A DNA stretch of 11,407 bases from Bacteroidota bacterium. Lineage in GTDB: Bacteria; Bacteroidota; Ignavibacteria; Tepidaquicellales; Tepidaquicellaceae. The first letter of the stretch is position 1. Every line of letters starts with the position of its first letter. A model generated the notes under the pieces. It had not been told where the DNA came from and searched no databases. It worked only from the letters and a program-made list of their open reading frames with translations. The translations under genes were made by a program, and so were the position numbers. Of this stretch, positions 1 to 6,761 are shown piece by piece. The stretch covers positions 1 through 11,407 of the forward strand of contig DOWN01000049.1 of NCBI GenBank assembly GCA_003519545.1, read 5' to 3'.

Positions 1-280
1 TATCAGATGCAAGAGATTTTCCTCTGAAATTTTCATTAATCAAAATTCCAATGATGTTTTCTGAATTTTTATCAATTCTTACTTGACCACACGGAACATT
101 ATTAAAAGAAAAAATTAAATACAACGAGTCCGGATTTAAAATTTTTTTTGAAAACCACGATTTATGATCTTCAAAAGAAATTTTATCTGAGTTATAAGAA
201 TTTTGTCTGACTAACGGATCGTTAATCCAGGAATATACCAAATCACAATCATCCAATGATGCCTCTCTAAAATTCAGCAT
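1..280 (-). CDS. pseH: PseH-like GNAT N-acetyltransferase, 3' part cut by window edge
   Basis: This is the first 93 codons of a GNAT-family acetyltransferase. The start ATG is at 280 and the 3' end lies outside the window. The visible protein opens with the N-terminal GNAT strand-helix (MLNFREASLDDCDLVYSWIN), then an NDPLVRQNS stretch (residues 20-28) and FEDHKSWF (36-43), which are characteristic of sugar-nucleotide GNATs of the PseH/PglD-partner type. The start of the acetyl-CoA pyrophosphate-binding loop is visible at about residues 86-91 (RGKSLA). PseH acetylates the C4 amine of UDP-4-amino-4,6-dideoxy-AltNAc, made by PseC, in the cytoplasm, before PseG removes UDP. The assignment to PseH rests mainly on its place right behind pseB, pseC and pseG; the sequence alone says only sugar-amine GNAT. 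Its ATG follows the pseG stop with no base between them and in the same reading frame. Confidence 0.8.
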   Translation of the reverse strand, partial: MLNFREASLDDCDLVYSWINDPLVRQNSYNSDKISFEDHKSWFSKKILNPDSLYLIFSFNNVPCGQVRIDKNSENIIGILINENFRGKSLASD

Positions 281-1309
281 TTAATTTATTCCTAAAAATT
301 CTGAAATCAGTTTTCTATAATTTTGAACAGGATTTACAGTAAATTTACTTAAGATATTATCTAAAATCTGATTTTTAAATTCAGAATTAAGTATAGAATT
401 TTTCACAATTGATTTAAATTCATTCTCAGGAATTGAATTAAAATCACCACATTTAATTATAAGGTTTAAATCTGAAAGACCTTTATATATATTAATCTGA
501 TTATCCGCAGAGATACCGGAAATGACAATGCATTTTGAAGCCAGTGACTCATAAGCAACAGAACTTGAAGGACATAAAACAAATTCAGATTTACAAAAAA
601 TTTCAGCAAGTTCAGTTTGAGAAATTGAATGAAAGTGATTTATTTCAATACCGGAATTCATATTCGCAATAAATTCATTTATAGAATCTGAATGAACATT
701 TGCTGAACCTGTAATAACATTTATTTTTTTAAATATATCCGATTCAATAAGATATTTCAGGTATTTCAAAGTCAAATTTCCGGAATCTGCACCTCCGAAA
801 TTAACGGAGATTGATAAAGGAATTTTATTTTTTATATCACAATTTAAAAATACCGGATTAATAATTAAATAATCCAATCCGAGTAAAAGTTTTGTATAGT
901 CTTCTTTTGAATATTTTCCCGGGTTTACATCGGGAGCATGATTTATCACAATATCAGATTCATAATGAGAATTAAAGTCGTCATCAATTGAAATTATTTT
1001 CAGTTTGTTTTTTTTCAGGACATTCTGATAATATGTAACAAATTCATATCCGTCAAGTATTACACAATCAGGATTTAAATTAATTAACAGATCAATTTCT
1101 TTTTGAATAGAGATGTCTGATTCTAAACTGATTACAATAATATTTTCGGCAAGTAAACTGTTGATTACCGGAAGATTGTTACACTTAGTAACGAAAATAA
1201 TTTCCGCCAAATTATTAAGATATATCGCAAGAGACCTCAATCTCATTATATGACCTAAACCAATGGAAGAGTCTCCATCAGCACGCATTATTATCTTAGG
1301 TTTATTCAA
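281..1309 (-). CDS. pseG: UDP-2,4-diacetamido-2,4,6-trideoxy-beta-L-altropyranose hydrolase PseG
   Basis: A 342-residue GT-B-like hydrolase that removes UDP from the diacetamido sugar, giving the free hexose that PseI condenses with phosphoenolpyruvate. The N-terminal signature RADGDSSIGLGHIMR (residues 9-23) matches the PseG pattern; H20 aligns with the catalytic His17 of Campylobacter PseG. The C-terminal nucleotide-binding part carries NFGGADSGN near the domain junction and CPSSSVAYESLAS. The start codon is TTG at 1309. The next in-frame ATG (1288) would remove the first beta-strand (KIIM), which known PseG proteins have, and there is an in-frame stop just upstream (1325-1327), so TTG is the only start that keeps the fold. 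No Shine-Dalgarno is visible. The gene begins 7 bases after pseC stops, which suggests coupled translation. Confidence 0.9.
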   Translation of the reverse strand: MNKPKIIMRADGDSSIGLGHIMRLRSLAIYLNNLAEIIFVTKCNNLPVINSLLAENIIVISLESDISIQKEIDLLINLNPDCVILDGYEFVTYYQNVLKKNKLKIISIDDDFNSHYESDIVINHAPDVNPGKYSKEDYTKLLLGLDYLIINPVFLNCDIKNKIPLSISVNFGGADSGNLTLKYLKYLIESDIFKKINVITGSANVHSDSINEFIANMNSGIEINHFHSISQTELAEIFCKSEFVLCPSSSVAYESLASKCIVISGISADNQINIYKGLSDLNLIIKCGDFNSIPENEFKSIVKNSILNSEFKNQILDNILSKFTVNPVQNYRKLISEFLGIN

Positions 1310-1316
1310 GTTTGAA

Positions 1317-2492
1317 TTAAATTTTTAAAATTGATTTCAGCGATTCAATTACAAAAAGTTGATCGGATTCCGATAAATCAGGATAAACCGGAAGAGATAT
1401 TTCCCGTGAGTAAAATTTTTCCGCAACAGGAAAATCATTTTTTTTGAAACCAAAATTATTTTTATAATATGGTTGCAAATGTATTGGGATATAATGAACC
1501 TGACAAAATATATTTTTTGAAGCAAGTTGTTCAAACAGGTCTCTTCTTGAAATTCCGAATTTATCAAAATCAATCAGCAAAGGATATAAATGGTAAGCGT
1601 GTTTAACCTCAGGTCTGACAAACGGAATAGTTATGTTTTCAATATTCGCAAATGCCTGATCGTATAAAGAAGCAATTTTTCTTCTCTTAATCAAAAACTC
1701 ATCAAGTTTTTTTAACTGATTAGAACCTAATGCACATTGAAAATCTGTGATTCTGTAATTGAATCCTAAATCAACCATTTCATAATACCATGAACCATGA
1801 TTTTCTTCAAGCAGATTTACATCTTTTGTCATTCCATGAGTTCTCAATAATTTTATTTTTTCTGCAAGAGCAGAATTGTCCGTGAGTACGGCACCGCCTT
1901 CTCCTGTTGTGATATGCTTCACAGGATGAAAACTCGTATTAACCGCTTCTGCAAATTTTACAGCATATTGTTTATCATTAAAATACTCTGCACCTAATGC
2001 ATGACAAAAATCATTAATAAGTTCGAAATTATATTTTTCAGATAAGGATTTTAAAGATTTCCAATCGCAAACATTACCTGCAAAATCAACCGCAACAACT
2101 GCTTTAACTTTTTTTCCTGATTTTTTTAATTGCAGAATTTTTTCTTCGAGTTTTCCGGGATCAATAGTGTAAGTTTTTTCATCTATATCTGCAAAATCTG
2201 GATTAGCATTGCAATATAACGCACAGTTTATACTTGCAAGAAAAGAAATGGGGGATGTAATAATTGTATCATCTGAATTCCAACCTGATGCTTTAGCAAT
2301 TAAATGCAAAGATGCAGTTCCGTTAGCAACAGCAATTGCGTTTGTGGAACCAAAATAATTACAAAGATTCTTTTCAAAATTATTTACTTCCGGACCTTGG
2401 GTGAGCCAATCGGTTTTTAAAACTCTGACAACTTCATTTAAATCAGAGTCATCAATATTTTGTTTTCCATAACTGATTTTTTTCTCAGACAT
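1317..2492 (-). CDS. pseC: UDP-4-amino-4,6-dideoxy-N-acetyl-beta-L-altrosamine transaminase PseC
   Basis: A 391-residue PLP-dependent aminotransferase of the DegT/DnrJ/EryC1 family. It aminates the 4-keto group of the PseB product using, in known PseC enzymes, L-glutamate. Visible hallmarks are the N-terminal ISYGKQNIDDSD, the substrate-loop region LTQGPEVNNFE (30-40), ANGTASLHL (56-64) for phosphate binding, the cofactor aspartate D161 in NDFCHALGA, and the Schiff-base lysine K192 in FHPVKHITTGEGGA. RITDFQCALGSNQL and HAYHLYPLL further on are typical of the family. Length is normal. The SFHPVKHITTGEGG form is the one usual in PseC rather than in other sugar aminotransferases, and the pseB-pseC-pseG order agrees. 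The ATG overlaps the end of pseB by 8 bases in another frame, implying translational coupling. Confidence 0.94.
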   Translation of the reverse strand: MSEKKISYGKQNIDDSDLNEVVRVLKTDWLTQGPEVNNFEKNLCNYFGSTNAIAVANGTASLHLIAKASGWNSDDTIITSPISFLASINCALYCNANPDFADIDEKTYTIDPGKLEEKILQLKKSGKKVKAVVAVDFAGNVCDWKSLKSLSEKYNFELINDFCHALGAEYFNDKQYAVKFAEAVNTSFHPVKHITTGEGGAVLTDNSALAEKIKLLRTHGMTKDVNLLEENHGSWYYEMVDLGFNYRITDFQCALGSNQLKKLDEFLIKRRKIASLYDQAFANIENITIPFVRPEVKHAYHLYPLLIDFDKFGISRRDLFEQLASKNIFCQVHYIPIHLQPYYKNNFGFKKNDFPVAEKFYSREISLPVYPDLSESDQLFVIESLKSILKI

Positions 2493-3504
2493 CGAAATCA
2501 GTATTTTTATTAATTAAATCTTTTATCTGTTCCACACTCAGCCATTCATCATTTGTTCCGCTGTTATATTTAAAACCAAACTCACAAAATTTTCCTTCAG
2601 AGCCGTTACTGTTTTTTCTGAAATCTTCAACTTCCCAAAGTTCACTTAGAATTGAAGGCAGAATTACGAAATAATCTTTGAACTCTATTGTGTTTAATGA
2701 ATCTGTTTCTGTAATCATTTCTTCATGAATTTTTTCACCGGGCCTAACTCCGACAATATTTATTTTACACTCCGGAGCGATTGCATTCGCCACATCGAGA
2801 ATTCTGTAAGACGGAATTTTAGGAACGAACAATTCCCCACCCCACATTTTATCAAGACAGGTTAAAACAAAATTTACTCCTTCCTGTAATGTAATATTGA
2901 ATCTTGTCATTCGTTCATCGGTCACCGGCAATACACCTGTTTTTTTCTTTTCAATAAAAAACGGAATAACAGAACCCCTGCTTCCCATAACGTTGCCATA
3001 TCTTACTACAGAAAATTTAATATCTTTTGATCCCCTGAAATTATTGGCTGCAATGAAAAGTTTATCTGATGTTAATTTAGTTGCACCGTATAGATTGATA
3101 GGTGCCGCTGCTTTATCAGTGCTAAGTGCAATAACTTTTTTTACGTTACTTCTGATACAGGCATCAATAACATTCTGACCACCAATGATGTTTGTTTTAA
3201 CTGCTTCAAAAGGATTATACTCAGCAGCGGGAACTTGTTTAAGAGCCGCAGCGTGAATCACAATATCAACATTATCCATTGCGAGTTTCAATCTCTCTAA
3301 ATCTCTTACATCCCCGATAAAAAATCTTATCTTTTGCGGGTATTGTGAGAAGAATGGATCTGTTTGCATTTCAAACTGTTTCAGTTCATCTCTGCTATAA
3401 ACAATAATTTTTTTAGGATTATAATTTTTAAGAACAGTTTTTATAAATTTTTTTCCGAAAGAACCTGTTCCTCCGGTAACTAATATAGTTTTATCTGTAA
3501 GCAT
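2485..3504 (-). CDS. pseB: UDP-N-acetylglucosamine 4,6-dehydratase (5-inverting) PseB
   Basis: A 339-residue soluble extended short-chain dehydrogenase/reductase that starts the pseudaminic acid pathway: it dehydrates UDP-GlcNAc at C4-C6 and inverts C5, giving the 4-keto-L-arabino-hexose. The NADP-binding glycine motif TGGTGSFG is at residues 10-17. The active-site set T129, D130, K131 (STDKAAAP) and Y139 (NLYGATK, with K143) matches the spacing of Helicobacter FlaA1/PseB, including the Tyr that separates this family from the membrane-bound dehydratases. AALKQVPAAEYNP (86-98) and VRPGEKIHEEMI in the C-terminal part are further family marks. It starts 17 bases after the kinase gene stops, with no visible promoter or Shine-Dalgarno, so it probably belongs to the same transcript, and it overlaps pseC by 8 bases. 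Confidence 0.95.
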   Translation of the reverse strand: MLTDKTILVTGGTGSFGKKFIKTVLKNYNPKKIIVYSRDELKQFEMQTDPFFSQYPQKIRFFIGDVRDLERLKLAMDNVDIVIHAAALKQVPAAEYNPFEAVKTNIIGGQNVIDACIRSNVKKVIALSTDKAAAPINLYGATKLTSDKLFIAANNFRGSKDIKFSVVRYGNVMGSRGSVIPFFIEKKKTGVLPVTDERMTRFNITLQEGVNFVLTCLDKMWGGELFVPKIPSYRILDVANAIAPECKINIVGVRPGEKIHEEMITETDSLNTIEFKDYFVILPSILSELWEVEDFRKNSNGSEGKFCEFGFKYNSGTNDEWLSVEQIKDLINKNTDFDV

Positions 3505-3521
3505 AAAAAATTAAAATTATT

Positions 3522-5771
3522 TCAATTTTGATTGGTTGCAGTTTTATTTTTATTTTCCTGATTATAGTAGTAGTAATAATTATAATAATAACCATAGACA
3601 TTATTATAATTGAAATTATTCAATACAACTCCGAGGAAGTTGTGAGGGTCAATACTATACAATCTTTGGAAAGATTTCAGGAAAACATCAATAGGAGTTT
3701 TGTTTGCAAGAGCAACCAAAACTTCACCGTCAACAATACGTGAGAGAATTTCGGAATCAGTAACAGAAATAAAAGGAGGAGAGTCAAGAATTACATAATC
3801 ATACTTTTCTCTCAACATATCCAAAAGATTTTTAAACTGTTGAGAACTAAGCAGTTCAGAAGGGTTAGGAGGTATAGTTCCGCTTGTGATAAACTCCATA
3901 AGCGGAAGTTTAGTTTTATTTAAAATTTCTTCAAAGTTAACTTTTCCAAAGAGATAATCACTTAAGCCGGGGAAACGGTTAGTTTCAAACAGAGAATGGA
4001 CTCTTGGTTTTCTTAAGTCACAATCTATAAGCAATACTTTTTTATCTGAAAGGGCAAACGAACCCGCAAGATTTACTGCAACGGTAGTTTTTCCTTCAGA
4101 AGGTACAGAACTTGTAATCAAGATAGTCTGAAGCGGTTTCCCGTCAAGTTTGGAAAATTGAATTCTCGTTCTGAGTGCTTTAAATGCCTCTGACTCTTTT
4201 GACTTTGGATTGTTTGCGACAAAGAATTCATCAAGTGAAGAACCTTTAGTTTTAAGATTTTCAATTGATGGAATCCAGGCAAGCATACTGATACCTTTTG
4301 ATTCGATATCTTCAGGTGATTTAATAGTTCTGTCAAGAAAGTTTCTAAGGAAAGCAATTCCAAAACCTAACAATAACCCGAGAGTGCAACCTCCTGCCAT
4401 AATCAACATTCTGTTTGGTTTGAATGGCTTAATAGGAAGACTTGCTTTATCTATAATACTTACATTACCGAGTTGTGATTTTTCATTAATTACAGATTCC
4501 TGATATTTCTCTTCGAGTAGTAAATACAATTTTTCATCTGCACGTCTGTTTCTCTCAAGTTTAGCAAGTTCTATAGACTGTGAAGGTAATTTGGAAAATT
4601 CACCTTCATATTTACCGAGTAAATTTCTAAGTGAATTAAATCTTGCATTTGAAGACTGAATAGAAATTCCGGATCTTAAAAGTTCAGCCGTAATTTCTTT
4701 TCTTTCTTCCGGAGTTCCGGCATAAATGCCTGTTTTTAATAATTCAACTTTTTCATCAAGAGATTTTTTCAGAGCGGTAATTTTAGCATCATATTCATTT
4801 TTAACTTTTTCTATAAGTTTAGGATCTTTTGGAATAGTAAGTTCCATATCACGTTCTGCTTCAACATTAGCAATCGTTTTCTGAATTTCTTCAACATAAC
4901 TTTGGCTTATCTGAGACTCGACATAAGTGATAAGTTGTGGATCAAGTTTTTCAAGTTCCGATTTCAAAGCATCATAAGTTCTTCTTGAAGTGATTAGTTC
5001 AACTTCAGAAGCATTTTTTTGTGCTTCAAGTGTAGCAATCTGTTCAACAATAGATTTCGCCTGATCATCAAGAAAAACAATTCCGCCTCTTTGTTGAAAA
5101 TCCTGCAGAGCCGCTTCCGAATTGTTCAGGTCGTTTAATTTTTTGTTTTTAATTTCGAATAAATAATCACCGACATTTTTAACACCTTTTCTGCTGAACT
5201 CAAGATTATAATTTAAATATGCCGCAGCATAAACATTTGCAATCAATCTTGCTTCCGTTCTTGAAGGACTGTCAACATCAATTGAAATAATATCAAGACC
5301 TCTTTTCTGACTTATGGAAACAATGCCTCCGAGTAATTCAGTAAGTTCATCCTGAAGAATGTGTTCAGAATTTACTTTTTTATTTCTATTAATGAGATAA
5401 TAAAAATCTGTTTTTGAGTCTGAGTTTTTAAATGAGTCAATTAATGCTGTTGCTGTTAGACTTCTGATTGTCTGGCTTTTAAGAATTTCAATTTCATTTG
5501 AAATAGATCTGTCACTTGCATAATCAGAAAAACCGGGAATCATATTAGACGTTAACAAACTACCCTGTGGCTTTTGAATAAGTAATGAAGTTGATGATTT
5601 ATAAATGTCTTTAGCACGGAAAACATATAAACCCGTAAAAACAGCACTGATTATGAAAACTATAAGAATTAAAATCCAGTTAGATTTGACTAAATTTAAA
5701 AAAAGATGTAAGTTATCAATTTCTTTATCTTTTTTTAAAACACTCGGAATATTATTAGATTTATCGCTCAT
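3522..5771 (-). CDS. Polysaccharide co-polymerase / BY-type tyrosine autokinase (Wzc family)
   Basis: A 749-residue inner-membrane protein joining a Wzz chain-length domain to a cytoplasmic bacterial tyrosine kinase; such proteins control polymerisation and export of capsule or exopolysaccharide. Layout: cytoplasmic N-tail, first membrane helix at about 32-51, Wzz domain 55-200, long charged coiled-coil-rich periplasmic part 200-430 with a GNVR-type segment near 395-430, second membrane helix at about 455-476 preceded by the proline-rich SLPIKPFKPN, then the kinase. Walker A SSVPSEGKT (554-562, K561), Walker A' LIDCD (581-585) and Walker B VILDSPP (660-666) are intact. The C-terminus has 10 tyrosines between 722 and 736, the autophosphorylation cluster. 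No Wza-type exporter or Wzb-type phosphatase gene is in the window. It heads the pse operon: pseB follows after 17 bases. Confidence 0.94.
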   Translation of the reverse strand: MSDKSNNIPSVLKKDKEIDNLHLFLNLVKSNWILILIVFIISAVFTGLYVFRAKDIYKSSTSLLIQKPQGSLLTSNMIPGFSDYASDRSISNEIEILKSQTIRSLTATALIDSFKNSDSKTDFYYLINRNKKVNSEHILQDELTELLGGIVSISQKRGLDIISIDVDSPSRTEARLIANVYAAAYLNYNLEFSRKGVKNVGDYLFEIKNKKLNDLNNSEAALQDFQQRGGIVFLDDQAKSIVEQIATLEAQKNASEVELITSRRTYDALKSELEKLDPQLITYVESQISQSYVEEIQKTIANVEAERDMELTIPKDPKLIEKVKNEYDAKITALKKSLDEKVELLKTGIYAGTPEERKEITAELLRSGISIQSSNARFNSLRNLLGKYEGEFSKLPSQSIELAKLERNRRADEKLYLLLEEKYQESVINEKSQLGNVSIIDKASLPIKPFKPNRMLIMAGGCTLGLLLGFGIAFLRNFLDRTIKSPEDIESKGISMLAWIPSIENLKTKGSSLDEFFVANNPKSKESEAFKALRTRIQFSKLDGKPLQTILITSSVPSEGKTTVAVNLAGSFALSDKKVLLIDCDLRKPRVHSLFETNRFPGLSDYLFGKVNFEEILNKTKLPLMEFITSGTIPPNPSELLSSQQFKNLLDMLREKYDYVILDSPPFISVTDSEILSRIVDGEVLVALANKTPIDVFLKSFQRLYSIDPHNFLGVVLNNFNYNNVYGYYYNYYYYYNQENKNKTATNQN

Positions 5772-5862
5772 TTTAGACGTAAATTACCGCAGGAAAATCA
5801 AGATTAGATAAATTTAGATTGATGTTTAAGTTTTGGAGAATACTTATTAAAGATATTATAAA

Positions 5863-5895
5863 TTAAAAACTCGACCTTTTGAGTCGAGTTTTTAA
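5863..5895 (-). terminator. Strong intrinsic hairpin terminator behind the barrel-protein gene
   Basis: A perfect 13-bp inverted repeat (5863-5875 with 5883-5895) around a 7-base loop. The GC-containing core is ACTCGAC/GTCGAGT and it is flanked by A and T runs on both sides, so it could end transcripts in either direction. It lies 22 bases past the stop of the outer-membrane protein gene and 91 bases before the kinase start, so it separates those two transcription units. It is the clearest hairpin I found in the window. Confidence 0.88.
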
Positions 5896-5916
5896 AATTT
5901 GAAAAAAAAATTATAA

Positions 5917-6648
5917 TTATTTACCTGATTTTAACATTTGACCAAGATAATAATTCAGTCCAATGCTCATAGAAAACATACCTAATGCTCTTTTGAATCC
6001 CGGGCCACCTAATCCATCACCATCATTTAAATTGATATTTCCGGGAGTGTTACTGTTTGAAGCATTAAACATATTCATAAAATTATATTTCATACCGAGA
6101 TTTAAACCCCATTTTTTCTGAGCACCGAAAACCCATTCAAAACCACCTGTTAAAGCAAGTCCGAATCTTGTTGAACTTTCTTTTTCGCCATGGAATGAAT
6201 TGTAATTTGGAGCAGAAATCATATTAGTAGTAAATAATAAACCAAGATATTGTCTGTCATCACAGTTTGGTCTGAAAACATATTCATAACCAACAGCACC
6301 ACCGATAACATCATAGAATGTATGCGGAGCAACAGGATTCATCAGTAACGGAGTTTTATTTTTATCGTAACTGTTAACCATTTTATTATACTCTGCACCT
6401 ACAACAATTCTGCTTGATTTTTTTTGACCCAAACCGAATTTCGCTGTTAAGTTTATACCTCTTCCCCAAATTGCTCCGTAATTAGCAGTGTTAGTTATAT
6501 TTGTGCCATAGAAATCATTTGTGGCAAAATTACCGCTTAATCCTAATCCAATTGAGGTTGAAGGAGCGGTATAACGCTGTGAAAAAGAGATATTTGAAGA
6601 AAGAAAAACAAAGGTTAGAGCTAAAGAAAGTAAAGATATTTTTTTCAT
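5917..6648 (-). CDS. Putative outer-membrane beta-barrel protein, function unknown
   Basis: A 243-residue exported protein. Residues 1-23 are a Sec signal peptide: MKK, a hydrophobic core (about 4-17), then NISFS before Q24, a likely signal peptidase I site. There is no lipobox cysteine. The mature part alternates glycine- and aromatic-rich amphipathic strands with polar loops: about 31-39, 65-73, 79-89, 113-125, 134-142, 162-174, 181-189 and 221-235. That would fit a small barrel of about eight strands ending in a strand with NYYLG near the C-terminus. A long Asn/Gly/Asp loop (196-217, with NDGDGLGG) may face outside. I do not recognise a specific family. It has its own Shine-Dalgarno, a possible promoter and a terminator, so it is probably a single-gene unit despite sitting between two glycan genes. 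It could be a structural porin-like protein unrelated to the glycan. Confidence 0.78.
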   Translation of the reverse strand: MKKISLLSLALTFVFLSSNISFSQRYTAPSTSIGLGLSGNFATNDFYGTNITNTANYGAIWGRGINLTAKFGLGQKKSSRIVVGAEYNKMVNSYDKNKTPLLMNPVAPHTFYDVIGGAVGYEYVFRPNCDDRQYLGLLFTTNMISAPNYNSFHGEKESSTRFGLALTGGFEWVFGAQKKWGLNLGMKYNFMNMFNASNSNTPGNINLNDGDGLGGPGFKRALGMFSMSIGLNYYLGQMLKSGK

Positions 6649-6656
6649 TTATGTTT

Positions 6657-6661
6657 TCCTT
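6657..6661 (-). promoter_or_regulatory. Ribosome binding site of the barrel-protein gene
   Basis: AAGGA on the minus strand, ending 8 bases before the ATG at 6648. It is one of only two convincing Shine-Dalgarno sequences in the window, which fits a highly translated envelope protein and confirms the start that gives the signal peptide. Confidence 0.65.
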
Positions 6662-6673
6662 ATTTATTATTGT

Positions 6674-6702
6674 AATTTAATATTATTAGATTGTAAATTC
6701 AA
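6674..6702 (-). promoter_or_regulatory. Possible sigma70-like promoter of the barrel-protein gene
   Basis: On the minus strand TTGAAT (6702-6697) and TAAATT (6679-6674) are separated by 17 bases, placing a start point near 6667 and a leader of about 20 bases that contains the AAGGA. The match is partial (5/6 and 4/6) and the region is very AT-rich, so chance similarity is a real possibility. Confidence 0.35.
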
Positions 6703-6761
6703 GATTTTATTTATTGTAGAATAAACAAAAAACCCTCAAAACAGTTTAAAATTGAATAAAA

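Noticed and set aside
2897..3178. Plus-strand open frames such as this one, and similar ones over the kinase and dehydratase genes
   Set aside because: They lie opposite strongly conserved minus-strand genes, have no recognisable domains and no ribosome binding sites. They are by-products of the AT-rich coding strand.
5772..5800. A kinase promoter built from TTGATT and TAAAAT just before the ATG
   Set aside because: The spacer would be 20 bases, too long for a normal sigma70 promoter, and the -10 box would touch the start codon.
6715..6755. A terminator for the dehydratase in the A-run-rich gap before the barrel gene
   Set aside because: Only short AAAC/GTTT matches exist, with no GC-bearing stem, so I cannot support a hairpin.
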